Below are positions 24,194-31,949 of a stretch of 38,238 nucleotides of DNA, one piece after another (the first letter of the stretch is position 1; every line of letters starts with the position of its first letter). The notes under the pieces were generated by a model, which worked only from the letters and a program-made list of their open reading frames with translations, had not been told where the DNA came from and did not search any database. Both the position numbers and the translations under genes were made by a program. Source of the stretch: Amycolatopsis anabasis (lineage in GTDB: Bacteria > Actinomycetota > Actinomycetes > Mycobacteriales > Pseudonocardiaceae); contig NZ_VTHK01000073.1 of NCBI RefSeq assembly GCF_009765355.1, positions 1-38,238 on the forward strand, given 5' to 3'.

Positions 24194-25117
24194 ATGGGCA
24201 TGCACCGGCTCACCCGGGTCACGATGGGTGTCCCGAACGTCGCGGAAACCATCGCCTACTACGCCGATTTCGGCCTCACCCACCACGGCGACGGGGCCTT
24301 CAGCACTCGCGAAGGCGGAGAGCAGCTGCGGATCCGGCACGCCGCATCCCGGCGGGTGCTCGAACTCGGAGTGGGAGTCGACGACGTCGACGACCTCGCG
24401 CGGACCGCGTCGCGGCTGGACCGCCTCGGCGTAGCCAGCGGCACGGACGGCACCGCGGTCACCGCGATCGAGCCGGTTTCCGGCTTCACCGTCCGCGTCG
24501 AGATCGCGCTGCGGATCGCGCAGCAGCCCGTCCCGGCCACCCCCTACAACGGGCCCGGCCGCATCGAGCGGTTCGGCCGCGCACCCGGAGTGCTGCGCGA
24601 AGACCCGATCAGGCCCAAGAAACTCGGCCACTGCGTGGTGGGCACCACCGACCTCGAAGCCACCATGCGGTTCTTCACCGACGGACTCGGCTTCAAGGTC
24701 AGTGACTACATCGGGGACAAAGGCGCCTTCATGCGCTGCTCGGTCGATCACCACAACGTGCTGGCGCTCGCGGCACCGGTGAACTTCCTGCACCACACGT
24801 CCTGGCAGGTCGACGACATCGACGACGTCGGGCGAGGCGCGGCGGCGATGCTGGCGGGCAACCCCGACCGGCACGTGTGGGGCCTCGGGCGGCACCACGC
24901 GGGATCCAACTTCTTCTGGTACCTCAAGGATCCGGCGGGGAACTTCAGCGAGTACTACGCCGACATGGACTGCATCCCCGAGGACGAGATCTGGACCCCG
25001 GAAGTCTTCGAAGGCGTACAGGGCCTGTTCAGCTGGGGCCCACCCCCACCACCGTCGTTCCTGGAACCCGACGACCTCGCCGCGCTGATGACCGGACAGC
25101 ACGCACCCTCCCGGTGA
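24194..25117 (+). CDS. Extradiol dioxygenase-like VOC protein (two-domain, BphC type)
   Basis: This encodes 307 residues with AGGAGG before the ATG. Two VOC modules are present: LTRVTMGVPNVAETIAYYAD (residues 6-25) and LGHCVVGTTDLEATMRFFTD (residues 142-161). The Fe(II) ligands of type I extradiol dioxygenases can be placed at His in KKLGHCVV, His in NFLHHTSWQVDD and Glu in GNFSEYYADMD. GRHHAGSNFFWYLKDPAGNF matches the conserved active-site loop. Such enzymes cleave catechol-like rings next to the diol. It follows the FAH gene with a one-base gap and likely makes its substrate. Confidence 0.9.
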   Translation: MGMHRLTRVTMGVPNVAETIAYYADFGLTHHGDGAFSTREGGEQLRIRHAASRRVLELGVGVDDVDDLARTASRLDRLGVASGTDGTAVTAIEPVSGFTVRVEIALRIAQQPVPATPYNGPGRIERFGRAPGVLREDPIRPKKLGHCVVGTTDLEATMRFFTDGLGFKVSDYIGDKGAFMRCSVDHHNVLALAAPVNFLHHTSWQVDDIDDVGRGAAAMLAGNPDRHVWGLGRHHAGSNFFWYLKDPAGNFSEYYADMDCIPEDEIWTPEVFEGVQGLFSWGPPPPPSFLEPDDLAALMTGQHAPSR

Positions 25118-25217
25118 CCGCGGCGGCCTCCCCGTCCGGCGAGATGACGTGTCACCGGAAAGCGAGAAAAGACAGCGGCGCCGGAAAGTCCCGCGCCTGA
25201 TCGGAAAAGGAGAAGTT

Positions 25218-25733
25218 GTGTCAGTGGAACTGTACGTCCCCCAGATCCCGGACAACCTGAACATCCGGTTCGTCGAAAACCGCATCGTCATCAATCGCCC
25301 GGTACAGGACGTGTACGACTGGGTGACCACCTGGTCGAACCTGCCGAAATGGCTGCCGATGGCCCTCGGCACCGAGGTACAGCGCGGCAAGGAGGATGCC
25401 CCCGCCGAACTGGGCGATGTGCTGCTCGAGACCATCCAGCCGGAGCTGAAAGAGAAGCCAAAGCTTTACACCGTGGTGGCGCGGGTCCCCGGCAAGTTGT
25501 GGACGGTGGTCGGCAGGGACGTGCTCGACGACGGCTCCCTGGCCCCGGCGATGCACGCGATCGCCACCTTCACCACATTCGACCTCGGTGACGGAACGAC
25601 CCTGTTCTGCCGCCTGTTCGAGCGGCTGATCCCGGACACCGAACCGCCCGGCCCGCACCCGGTCGAAGACCCGGCACGAATCCAGCCCGGCCTGGAACTG
25701 ATCAAAGCCCACCTCGAGGGCACAGCCGGATAG
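25218..25733 (+). CDS. SRPBCC (START/Bet v1-like) family protein
   Basis: This encodes 171 residues starting at the GTG at 25218, preceded by AAAGGAGAAG; an in-frame upstream extension from 25149 lacks a ribosome binding site and looks non-coding. Features of a helix-grip fold are IRFVENRIVINRPVQDVYDW at the N-terminus, TWSNLPKWLPMALGTEV and a C-terminal helix GLELIKAHLEGTAG. These proteins bind hydrophobic ligands, and some are cyclases, hydratases or ring-cleavage accessory proteins. As the last gene of the catabolic operon, it may bind or process a pathway intermediate. Confidence 0.88.
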   Translation: MSVELYVPQIPDNLNIRFVENRIVINRPVQDVYDWVTTWSNLPKWLPMALGTEVQRGKEDAPAELGDVLLETIQPELKEKPKLYTVVARVPGKLWTVVGRDVLDDGSLAPAMHAIATFTTFDLGDGTTLFCRLFERLIPDTEPPGPHPVEDPARIQPGLELIKAHLEGTAG

Positions 25734-25792
25734 CTCCCCCTGCACCGCTTTCGCGGTCCCTTAGTCATGTAACCCGTTGTGCCGTAACCATT

Positions 25793-25822
25793 CTCGGGGC
25801 CGCTTGAGGTAGCGGCCCCGAG
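25793..25822. terminator. Terminator of the catabolic operon
   Basis: CTCGGGGCCGCT and AGCGGCCCCGAG are exact complements with a 6-base loop. They sit 60 bases after the last gene of the operon, so this is the likely end of the GntR-controlled transcript. Confidence 0.75.
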
Positions 25823-25851
25823 CCACCAACGAAGGAGCGCGCTGTCGGTCG

Positions 25852-25909
25852 CTGCCCATCAGCTGAGCGAGACCGGTCACGCCCGCGGAAAGATCGTGCT
25901 CACCCTCTA
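25852..25909 (+). pseudogene. Last codons of a medium-chain dehydrogenase/quinone reductase
   Basis: The frame reads SVAAHQLSETGHARGKIVLT, then L and a TAG at 25907. AH..SETGHARGKIVL is the typical C-terminus of zinc-type alcohol dehydrogenases and quinone oxidoreductases. Nothing of the rest of the gene is present, so only about 19 codons survive. Confidence 0.45.
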
Positions 25910-25974
25910 GACCGACTTGGTCACCGAGTTCCGTCGCCGCTGATGATCTCCTTTTCCGGCAACGTTTTCCCGGC

Positions 25975-26613
25975 TCAGGCGGCGGGCTTGGCCTGGTGCC
26001 TTGTTAGCAGCGTCCACCCGATGAGTGCCGTGAAGGCGACGATCATCAGTGCCTGGGAGAAGTTGGCCGCCACGCCGAGCGGCAGCGCGTACACGGCCAC
26101 GACGCGGAGCACGGAATCGGCCAGCAGCCCGCCGCCCCACACCAGTGAGACCCGGTACCAGCGGCGGCGCATGGCCGCGCCCTGCGCGGTCGCCTCGAAC
26201 TCGCTCCGCTGGTTGCCGCCCGCCGAATGCGCCATGCGCCGAGCCGCGTAGTAGGCGAGCGGCCTGCGGATCAGGCAGCTGCCGGCGAGGATGGCGCCCG
26301 CCACGAAGGTGGTCGCCGACTCCTTGGCGAGCAGCAGGCGCGGGTCGCCGCTGAGGAAGCTCAGGCCGAGGCCGGCGCCGAACAACAGCATGAACGCCAG
26401 CGAGAGCGGGTCGACCCTGCGTTGCGCCACCGCGACCCAGATCGTCCGCACCCCCGCGACGACCGTACCGGCCAGCAGCGACACGTAGGTGCTCGCGCCG
26501 AGTAGTTCGGCCACGTAGTAGGCGATGACCGACAGTCCGATGTCGAGGAACAGCGTGGAGATCATGGTGCGGGCGAAGGTGTTGCCGCGCTTGGCTTCCG
26601 TGCTCTGTGTCAT
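25975..26613 (-). CDS. VC0807-like membrane protein
   Basis: This encodes 212 residues with GGGAG before the ATG. Six hydrophobic segments are visible (for example MISTLFLDIGLSVIAYYVAE, LLAGTVVAGVRTIWVAVAQR, LAFMLLFGAGLGLSFLSG, and near the C-terminus FSQALMIVAFTALIGWTLL). Basic residues mark cytoplasmic loops (ARRMAHSAGGNQRS). The pattern matches the VC0807 family of actinobacterial membrane proteins, whose function is not known. It is divergent from the 26861 gene across a gap holding two long palindromes. Confidence 0.8.
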   Translation of the reverse strand: MTQSTEAKRGNTFARTMISTLFLDIGLSVIAYYVAELLGASTYVSLLAGTVVAGVRTIWVAVAQRRVDPLSLAFMLLFGAGLGLSFLSGDPRLLLAKESATTFVAGAILAGSCLIRRPLAYYAARRMAHSAGGNQRSEFEATAQGAAMRRRWYRVSLVWGGGLLADSVLRVVAVYALPLGVAANFSQALMIVAFTALIGWTLLTRHQAKPAA

Positions 26614-26707
26614 GCCGAACTCCCTGTTTTGGCTTGGTTGCTGGGATCTGAGGCGAAACGCTACGGTCGTGGCCCGGTGGTCGTCTTGACGCGCGGGCCG
26701 TATTCAC

Positions 26708-26770
26708 GGGTGGAGAACTTCTCCACCCCGTGCCGGTTCGCCGATCCGGGTGGAGAGATTTCTCCACCCG
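26708..26770. promoter_or_regulatory. Two long palindromes between divergent membrane-protein genes
   Basis: At 26708-26728 GGGTGGAGAA is followed by one base and its exact complement. At 26747-26770 CGGGTGGAGA is followed by GATT and its exact complement. The two 10-base-arm palindromes share GGGTGGAGA and their centres are about 40 bases apart, near four helical turns. They are 94-90 bases from either gene start, in the gap 26614-26860. This is a strong candidate operator pair for a dimeric regulator, possibly the response regulator encoded at 28624. Confidence 0.7.
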
Positions 26771-26860
26771 CGGATACCACGCTCGCCCCACGACATCGGC
26801 GCTGGTCAGCCATAGATTTTCGGCATCGGGAACGAATTCGAGTGAAAGCAGTGAGAAACC

Positions 26861-27454
26861 ATGAGTGGACCCGTCGAAATCGTGCTGATCGTGGCCGCCG
26901 TCGCCTACCTGATGGTGCGCCGGCTGATGGGCGAACCCGCGCAGGCCAAGCAGATGCTTGTCCTGCCCGCCGTGCTGTGCGTCATCGGCCTCGCCAACGT
27001 GTCCGGCGAGGTGAAAACGCCGCTGTCACTGGCCTTCCTCGTCGGAATCGCGGTGATCGGCGTCGTCCTCGGCGTGCTGCGCGGGGCGACTGTGCGGATC
27101 TCCCGGCGTGACGACGTCGCGTTCGTCCGCTACACCACCGTGACCGTCGTACTGTGGCTGCTGAACATCGCGGTCAAGGCTGGTGTGACCTACGCGCTCG
27201 ACACGTTCGACCCGAAGGACGCCGGCGGCGTGTCCAACAGCCTGCTGCTCACCTTCGGCCTCGGCATCCTCGCCGAAGGGCTGGTCGTGCTCTACCGCGC
27301 GCTGCGCGGCGGTCACCAGGTCATGTGGACCCAGGGCAGCGACGGCGCCCCCGCGCAGACCTCGTCGCTGCTGGACAACATCCAGCGTGAACTCGGCCGC
27401 CGCGACCGCCGCCCGGCCGGGTGGAACACTCGGTCCGAACGCGAATACCTCTGA
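26861..27454 (+). CDS. Integral membrane protein, first gene of the two-component operon
   Basis: This encodes 197 residues. Five hydrophobic segments are visible (VEIVLIVAAVAYLMVRRLMG, then two around residues 28-45 and 55-70, VTVVLWLLNIAVKAGVTYAL and LLLTFGLGILAEGLVVLYRA). The C-terminal 50 residues are polar and soluble. It resembles DUF1453/CcdC-like proteins, whose role is unknown. It lies 18 bases upstream of the sensor kinase gene and probably belongs to the same transcript, so it may be an accessory sensor or a target of the system. Confidence 0.82.
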   Translation: MSGPVEIVLIVAAVAYLMVRRLMGEPAQAKQMLVLPAVLCVIGLANVSGEVKTPLSLAFLVGIAVIGVVLGVLRGATVRISRRDDVAFVRYTTVTVVLWLLNIAVKAGVTYALDTFDPKDAGGVSNSLLLTFGLGILAEGLVVLYRALRGGHQVMWTQGSDGAPAQTSSLLDNIQRELGRRDRRPAGWNTRSEREYL

Positions 27455-27472
27455 CGAGGAGGAACCCGGTCC

Positions 27473-28627
27473 ATGACCACGGATCAGCGGCCATCGGCTC
27501 GTCCCGCGCGTTTCCGGGACGAGCTGATCCAGCCTTTCCTCGTCCTCACCTCGGTCGTCGGTACCGCCGTCCAGTGGCCCGGCGCCCACATCGCGTACCG
27601 GCCGCTGGCCCTGCCGCTGTTCGTGCTCGTCTCGATCGCCGCCCTCGCGTCACTGCTGCCGTGGACCCGACTCTCCGCGGGCAGGCAGATCGCCGCGATG
27701 AGCGCGTACATGCTGTTCGGCGCGCTGCTGATGCCGCTGGCGCACCAGACGATCGGAGCGCTGTTCCCGTACGTCGCCGCCGCGGCTGCGGGCCTTAAGC
27801 TCGCCTCGCGCAAGGCCGCCGCGACCATCGCGATCACCGGCGCGCTCGGCACGGCCTGCGCGACCTGGGCGGTCGGGCAACTGACACCGGACTTCCCGCA
27901 GCGGCCGGTGTGGCTCACGCTGACCGTCGCCCTGCCGGTCGCCATCGGCATCTCGCACCACGACCGGCTCGACGCCGTGCGCAGCGCGGATCTCGCCGCC
28001 GAGGAGGCACGACGCGCCCGCGAGTCCGAGGCACGCGAAGCCGCGCTCGTCGAGCGGAGCCGGATCGCGCGCGAGATCCACGACGTGCTCGGCCACTCAC
28101 TCTCGGGGATCGCGCTGCAACTGGACATGGCCGACGCGCTGCGCGGCAGCGGCCGCGACGACGAGGCGACCGCCGCCATCCGCCGGGCACGCGCGATCGC
28201 CGTCGACTCGATCAGCGAGACCCGCCGCGCCGTGCACGCGCTGCGCGAGGACACCCTTCCGCTGCCCGAGACGCTGCGCCGGCTCGCCGAGCACGCCGGG
28301 GTCGGCTTCGCGATCACCGGCGAGGCCGGGCCGGTCGGCGCGGAGGCCACGCACACCATGGTCAGGGTGTCGCAGGAGGCACTGACCAACGCGGCCAAGT
28401 ACGCGCCGGGCGCCGCCCGCGACCTGCGCCTCGCTTTCACCACCGAGCATGTCAAGCTGACAGTGCACAATGGACCCGCGACCGGACCCCGCCACACCCA
28501 ACCGGCCGAGAGCTCCGGGTTCGGACTCGTCGGCATGCGCGAACGCGCCGCCCTGCTCGGCGGCACCCTGCAGGCAGGCCCGGCCGACGGCGGCGGCTGG
28601 ACCGTGGAACTGGAGCTACCCCGATGA
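27473..28627 (+). CDS. DesK-type sensor histidine kinase
   Basis: This encodes 384 residues with GAGGAGG before the ATG. The first 160 residues contain five or six transmembrane segments (LALPLFVLVSIAALASLLPW and others). The HisKA_3 domain has the phospho-acceptor His in IAREIHDVLGHSLSGIALQL (about residue 203). The HATPase domain has VRVSQEALTNAAKYAPG (N-box) and GFGLVGMRERAALLGGTL (G-box). Its stop overlaps the response regulator start (ATGA). With the upstream membrane protein it forms a three-gene operon. Confidence 0.94.
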   Translation: MTTDQRPSARPARFRDELIQPFLVLTSVVGTAVQWPGAHIAYRPLALPLFVLVSIAALASLLPWTRLSAGRQIAAMSAYMLFGALLMPLAHQTIGALFPYVAAAAAGLKLASRKAAATIAITGALGTACATWAVGQLTPDFPQRPVWLTLTVALPVAIGISHHDRLDAVRSADLAAEEARRARESEAREAALVERSRIAREIHDVLGHSLSGIALQLDMADALRGSGRDDEATAAIRRARAIAVDSISETRRAVHALREDTLPLPETLRRLAEHAGVGFAITGEAGPVGAEATHTMVRVSQEALTNAAKYAPGAARDLRLAFTTEHVKLTVHNGPATGPRHTQPAESSGFGLVGMRERAALLGGTLQAGPADGGGWTVELELPR

Positions 28628-29286
28628 CCGATCCCGCGATCACCCTCGTCGTCGTCGACGACCAGGCAACCGTCCGCGAAGCGCTCGCGGTCATGCTCGA
28701 CCTCGCCGAGGACGTAGACGTCGTGGCTACCGCGACCAACGGCGCCGAAGCCGTCGAGGCCGCGCGGCGGCATCATCCGGACGTGGTGCTCATGGATCTC
28801 AACATGCCCGTCCTGGACGGGGTCGCCGCGACCGGCCGCATCCGCGAGGCCCTGCCGGAGACCACGATCCTCGTGCTGACCACGTTCGACGACGACGAGT
28901 CGATCCTGGCCGCCTTGCAGGCGGGCGCGAGCGGTTACCTGACCAAAGAGGCCGACCGGGTCACGATCCTGCACGCCGTGCGCACCGCGGCCCAGGGACA
29001 GACCGTGCTCTCACCCGAGGTACAGCGCCGCCTGCTGGCCCTGGCGGGCAAACCGGCCCGGCCCGCCGAACCGGACTTCGCGCTGACCACGCGCGAACGG
29101 GAAATCCTCGGCCTGATCGGCGACGGCCTGCGCAACCCGGAAATCGCGGCCAAGCTCGTGGTCAGCGAGGCCACCGTGAAAACACACATCAACAACCTCT
29201 TCGCCAAGGCCGGTTTCCACTCCCGCGCCGACGCCGTCCGCTACGCGCTCAACCACCAGAACGGCCGCAGCCGACGTGAGTGCTGA
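28624..29286 (+). CDS. NarL/LuxR-type response regulator
   Basis: This encodes 220 residues starting MTDPAITLVVVDDQATVREA. The receiver domain has DD (residues 12-13), the phospho-acceptor Asp in DVVLMDLNMPVLDG (about residue 58), a Thr in VLTTFDDD and Lys in YLTKEADR. The LuxR helix-turn-helix is FALTTREREILGLIGDGLRN and SEATVKTHINNLFAKAGFHS. It is the partner of the kinase encoded upstream and overlaps it by four bases. It probably binds the palindromes ahead of the operon. Confidence 0.95.
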   Translation: MTDPAITLVVVDDQATVREALAVMLDLAEDVDVVATATNGAEAVEAARRHHPDVVLMDLNMPVLDGVAATGRIREALPETTILVLTTFDDDESILAALQAGASGYLTKEADRVTILHAVRTAAQGQTVLSPEVQRRLLALAGKPARPAEPDFALTTREREILGLIGDGLRNPEIAAKLVVSEATVKTHINNLFAKAGFHSRADAVRYALNHQNGRSRREC

Positions 29287-29823
29287 GACCAGGCCGGCGC
29301 GGCCCCGGCCCAACGCCGAGCCGTAGCCCTTCGGCGGCCACCGCGGCGCTCGAGCAGGGGTGGCGAGGTCTGGCAGTTACCGGCCCTTGCGTCCCGGACC
29401 GCGATCTCGCCCAGCGTCATGCGAAGCGAAGGGAACATCCGCTATTCGGCATGAGAGCGCGTTCGACTTGCGCGCGGTATGCGGCAGAAGAGGACGTTTG
29501 CCTCGGTGAGAATGGCTTCCCTGGCGAGATCGTGGTTGAGGTGGTTTGGGTTTTCCTATTGACTACCGAGCCGGTCGTTGCCCGGTCTGCGACGGTTTTG
29601 TGCTGACCTTGCGGGGTATTCGGTAACGTGCCGTTGCTTTCCGCCGTCCGGTGCAGTGTGTGCTCGTTGTGTTCGTCTCCTCGGGGAATACGTCTGTGCT
29701 CGCGCGGGTTCGGTGGAGGTGTGTCCGGCGAGCGTGTGCTGCGTGAGCATCGAACCGGTGGACCACACGGCGGTCACGCGTGCCGACGGTGCGGCAGAGG
29801 AGCCGGCGAAGGATGGGTGAGAG
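29287..29823 (+). other. Intergenic region between the two-component operon and a quinone reductase
   Basis: No convincing gene was found in these 537 bases. Copy C of the dispersed repeat is at 29433-29462. Near 29550-29620 the sequence becomes richer in T and holds possible promoter elements (TTGACT at 29557-29562). A small frame from about 29746 (VSIEPVDHTAVTRADGA, ending at 29820) lies directly before the quinone reductase start, but it has no ribosome binding site and is not called. Confidence 0.45.
29433..29462 (+). repeat. Dispersed repeat, copy C
   Basis: GAACATCCGCTATTCGGCAT followed by GAGAGCGCGTT. It shares its left end with copy A and its core with copies B and D. Confidence 0.5.
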
Positions 29824-30855
29824 ATGAAGGCCGTTGTCCGGACCATGGCTGGTGGACCCGAGGTTTTCCAGGTGGTCGAGCGCGCGGTTCCCGAGCCCGG
29901 CCCGGGAGAGGTCCGCGTTCGGGTGCACAGCTCGGGGGTCAACCCTACGGACTGGCGTAGCCGCGTGCGTGCCCTTCCGGTGGGTGTGCGCGAGCAGGTG
30001 CCGCACCAGGACGGTGCCGGGGTGATCGACGCCGTCGGCCCGCGCGTGGATCCGGACCGGGTCGGGCAGCGGGTGTGGATCTGGGAAGCGGCTTGGCAGC
30101 GGGCGTGGGGCACGGCCGCGCAGTACACGGTGGTTCCCGACCGGCAGGCGGTCGCCCTGCCCGGCCACGCCTCGTTCGAGCTTGGCGCGGCATTGGGCAT
30201 CCCCGCCCTGACCGCGCATCGCGCGCTGAGCGTCTCCGACGATGGCTCGGGACGTGTCGGGCCGAACGCGTTGCGGGGCGTCACCGTTCTGGTCGCGGGC
30301 GGCGCCGGCGCGGTCGGCAACGCGGCCATTCAACTCGCCCGGTGGTCCGGTGCGCGGGTGATCACCACCGTCAGCGGCCCCGGCAAGGCCGCGCTGGCGC
30401 GTGCGGCCGGCGCCCACCATGTAGTCGACTACCGCACGCAGGACGCTGCCGTGGCGATCCGGGCCATCGCGCCCGAGGGCGTGCACATCATCGTCGAGGT
30501 CGCGCCGGCGGCCAACGCCTCGCTCGACCTCGCGGTGGCCGCTCGTGGGGCGGTCATCGCCTTCTACGGGGGCAACACGGGAGAGCACTTGTCTGTGCCG
30601 GTGCTCGAATCGCTGCCGGCCAACCTGCGCTGGCAGGGCGTGTACGTCTACACGGTGCCACCCGCGGCCAAGGACCATGCGGTCACCGACGTCGCGGCGG
30701 CCGTGGCAGCGGGCGCCCTGCGGGTGGGGGAGCAGGCCGGGCTACCGCTGCATCACTTCCCGTTGGAACAACTCGCCGACGCCCACACCGCCCTCGAGCA
30801 AGGCGCCGTCGGCAAGGTCCTGCTCACCATCCCCGACACCGATCCAGCCGGATGA
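29824..30855 (+). CDS. Quinone reductase-like medium-chain dehydrogenase (zinc-independent)
   Basis: This encodes 343 residues starting MKAVVRTMAGGPEVFQVVER, a GroES-like domain with VHSSGVNPTDWRSR and PHQDGAGVI. The Rossmann domain has VLVAGGAGAVGNAAIQLARW (about residues 156-175). The Cys and His zinc ligands of alcohol dehydrogenases are absent, so it belongs to the NADPH:quinone oxidoreductase/enone reductase branch. The C-terminus LPLHHFPLEQLADAHTALEQ and GAVGKVLLTI is typical. It appears monocistronic. Likely NADPH-dependent reduction of an enone or quinone. Confidence 0.93.
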   Translation: MKAVVRTMAGGPEVFQVVERAVPEPGPGEVRVRVHSSGVNPTDWRSRVRALPVGVREQVPHQDGAGVIDAVGPRVDPDRVGQRVWIWEAAWQRAWGTAAQYTVVPDRQAVALPGHASFELGAALGIPALTAHRALSVSDDGSGRVGPNALRGVTVLVAGGAGAVGNAAIQLARWSGARVITTVSGPGKAALARAAGAHHVVDYRTQDAAVAIRAIAPEGVHIIVEVAPAANASLDLAVAARGAVIAFYGGNTGEHLSVPVLESLPANLRWQGVYVYTVPPAAKDHAVTDVAAAVAAGALRVGEQAGLPLHHFPLEQLADAHTALEQGAVGKVLLTIPDTDPAG

Positions 30856-30894
30856 TCCGCCGACCGTGACGCCGATCCCGGACGGTTCCGTGCG

Positions 30895-31122
30895 CCACGA
30901 CGTTGACGACGAGCGCGAAAGAGCGCGCAACGGCCAGCTCCATCGGCGACGGCTCGACCCGCTGGACGCCGATGTATGGGGCTCGAACCCGGCGCGCCGC
31001 TGGGCAGGAAAGAGATGCCCACGGAAACCGGGTATGTGGTGGCGTTCCTGGCCCACCCCGCGGCCAGCTTCATCACGGGAGGTCAATTCGTCGTCGACGG
31101 CGGCATCACCCCATCCTTGTGA
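30895..31122 (+). pseudogene. C-terminal remnant of an SDR oxidoreductase
   Basis: Frames joined by at least two shifts read SSIGDGSTRWTPMYGAR (compare VNSIGPGSTDTPMYGAE of SDRs), then GRKEMPTETGYVVAFLAHPA and SFITGGQFVVDGGITPSL with a TGA at 31120. This is the last 60-70 residues of a short-chain dehydrogenase. The Rossmann half is absent. It ends 8 bases before repeat copy D. Confidence 0.65.
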
Positions 31123-31130
31123 ACACCAGA

Positions 31131-31155
31131 CAACCATCCGCTATTCGGCATTACC
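31131..31155 (+). repeat. Dispersed repeat, copy D
   Basis: CAACCATCCGCTATTCGGCA followed by TTACC. The stretch CATCCGCTATTCGGCAT is identical to copy C. It lies directly after the SDR remnant. Confidence 0.5.
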
Positions 31156-31810
31156 GGACAGTCGATTGCCGTCGCCATGATCGCTCCGCACGGCGGATCT
31201 GGAACATGTTCTCTCGTTGGATCACCTGCTGTCGGCTGCCTGGGAGTTCGTACGGGTACAAGAGATCGTCCAGCCCGCACGAATGCGACCAGATCGGGCC
31301 AAAGATGCCGTCGGCCGGACATCGCACTGGGTCCACCCGCCCAGCACACCGCAACTTCGGTAGGTCGCGAGGAGGACACGCCCGTGACTCGAACAGACCA
31401 CTCGTACAGAGCAGCGTCACAGTGGCCGACTACGACCCCAACTGGGCTCAAACAAATCAAATCAAACCTGAGCCGCGGACCGAGGGGGCCACTTATCGAT
31501 CACAGGGGCCAACTAGCAATCACAGGCACATCCGCCACGAGCTCGCACGACTACGCGGTGACAGAAACCGCTGACAAGTGATGCTGGCGGTCTGTTTGCC
31601 GGTAGGCCCGATGCGCCAGCCATCGGTGCAGGTCGTCGGGGGTGGAACGGGAAATTTTCGCCGGGCACCTGATAGCGGAAGCTCAGCCTACCCAACGTTT
31701 ACCCAACATAAATGGGAGCGATTGAGGGCGATCCGGGCCGATTCAGAGTGTTTGCCTATGCGAAGTTCGCAGGCAGATCGACTGGGATCGACCCGGATCG
31801 AGTACTTTCA
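31156..31810. other. Non-coding or decayed stretch with a possible short gene
   Basis: No family was recognised in these 655 bases. A frame ending at 31362 has coding-like composition (WEFVRVQEIVQPARMRPDRA). AGGAGGA at 31370-31376 precedes a GTG at 31384 that opens a 65-residue frame (VTRTDHSYRAASQWPTT, to 31581), but its composition is poor and it runs through the tandem repeat at 31485. These look like relics of inserted DNA. Confidence 0.35.
31485..31524 (+). repeat. Two adjacent 20-base direct repeats, possible insertion-sequence end
   Basis: GGGGCCACTTATCGATCACA (31485-31504) is followed without a gap by GGGGCCAACTAGCAATCACA (31505-31524); 16 of 20 bases agree. Tandem GGGGCCAC-type repeats are usual at the ends of IS21-family elements. 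No transposase gene is seen nearby. Confidence 0.4.
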
Positions 31811-31812
31811 GC

Positions 31813-31850
31813 TACCCGAAGGGTTGCTGGTTCGAGTCCAGCCGGGGGAG
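31813..31850 (+). other. tRNA-like 3' fragment (class II), possible attachment site
   Basis: The plus strand shows ACCC-GAA-GGGT (a variable-arm hairpin as in leucine or serine tRNAs), then the T-arm GCTGG-TTCGAGT-CCAGC, then CGGGGGA in the acceptor position. The 5' half of the tRNA is absent. A terminator follows at once, as after real tRNA genes, and an integrase remnant begins about 70 bases further on. This is the classic layout of an integrated element attached at a tRNA 3' end. Confidence 0.55.
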
Positions 31851-31855
31851 CATCA

Positions 31856-31880
31856 CCCCAGGTCAGCGGCCTGGGGTTTT
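31856..31880 (+). terminator. Intrinsic terminator after the tRNA-like fragment
   Basis: CCCCAGG and CCTGGGG form a 7-base stem with a 7-base loop, followed by TTTT. It stands 6 bases beyond the tRNA-like acceptor sequence. Confidence 0.7.
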
Positions 31881-31949
31881 GTTCTGAGGTCCGGTTTTTC
31901 GGGCAAGGGTGCAGAAATGGTGCACATTCGCCGCATGCCGTGATGGGGT

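Noticed and set aside
27484..28974. 496-codon open frame on the minus strand
   Set aside because: It is antisense to the sensor kinase and regulator, whose H-box, N-box and receiver motifs are intact.
29578..29820. 80-codon frame rich in Cys before the quinone reductase
   Set aside because: No ribosome binding site, no motif, and composition as expected from G+C-rich non-coding DNA.
29563..30678. 371-codon open frame on the minus strand
   Set aside because: It mirrors the quinone reductase gene, which has all family motifs.
31384..31581. 65-codon frame after AGGAGGA
   Set aside because: The start signal is good, but the frame runs through tandem repeats and has no family resemblance, so it was kept only as part of a decayed stretch.
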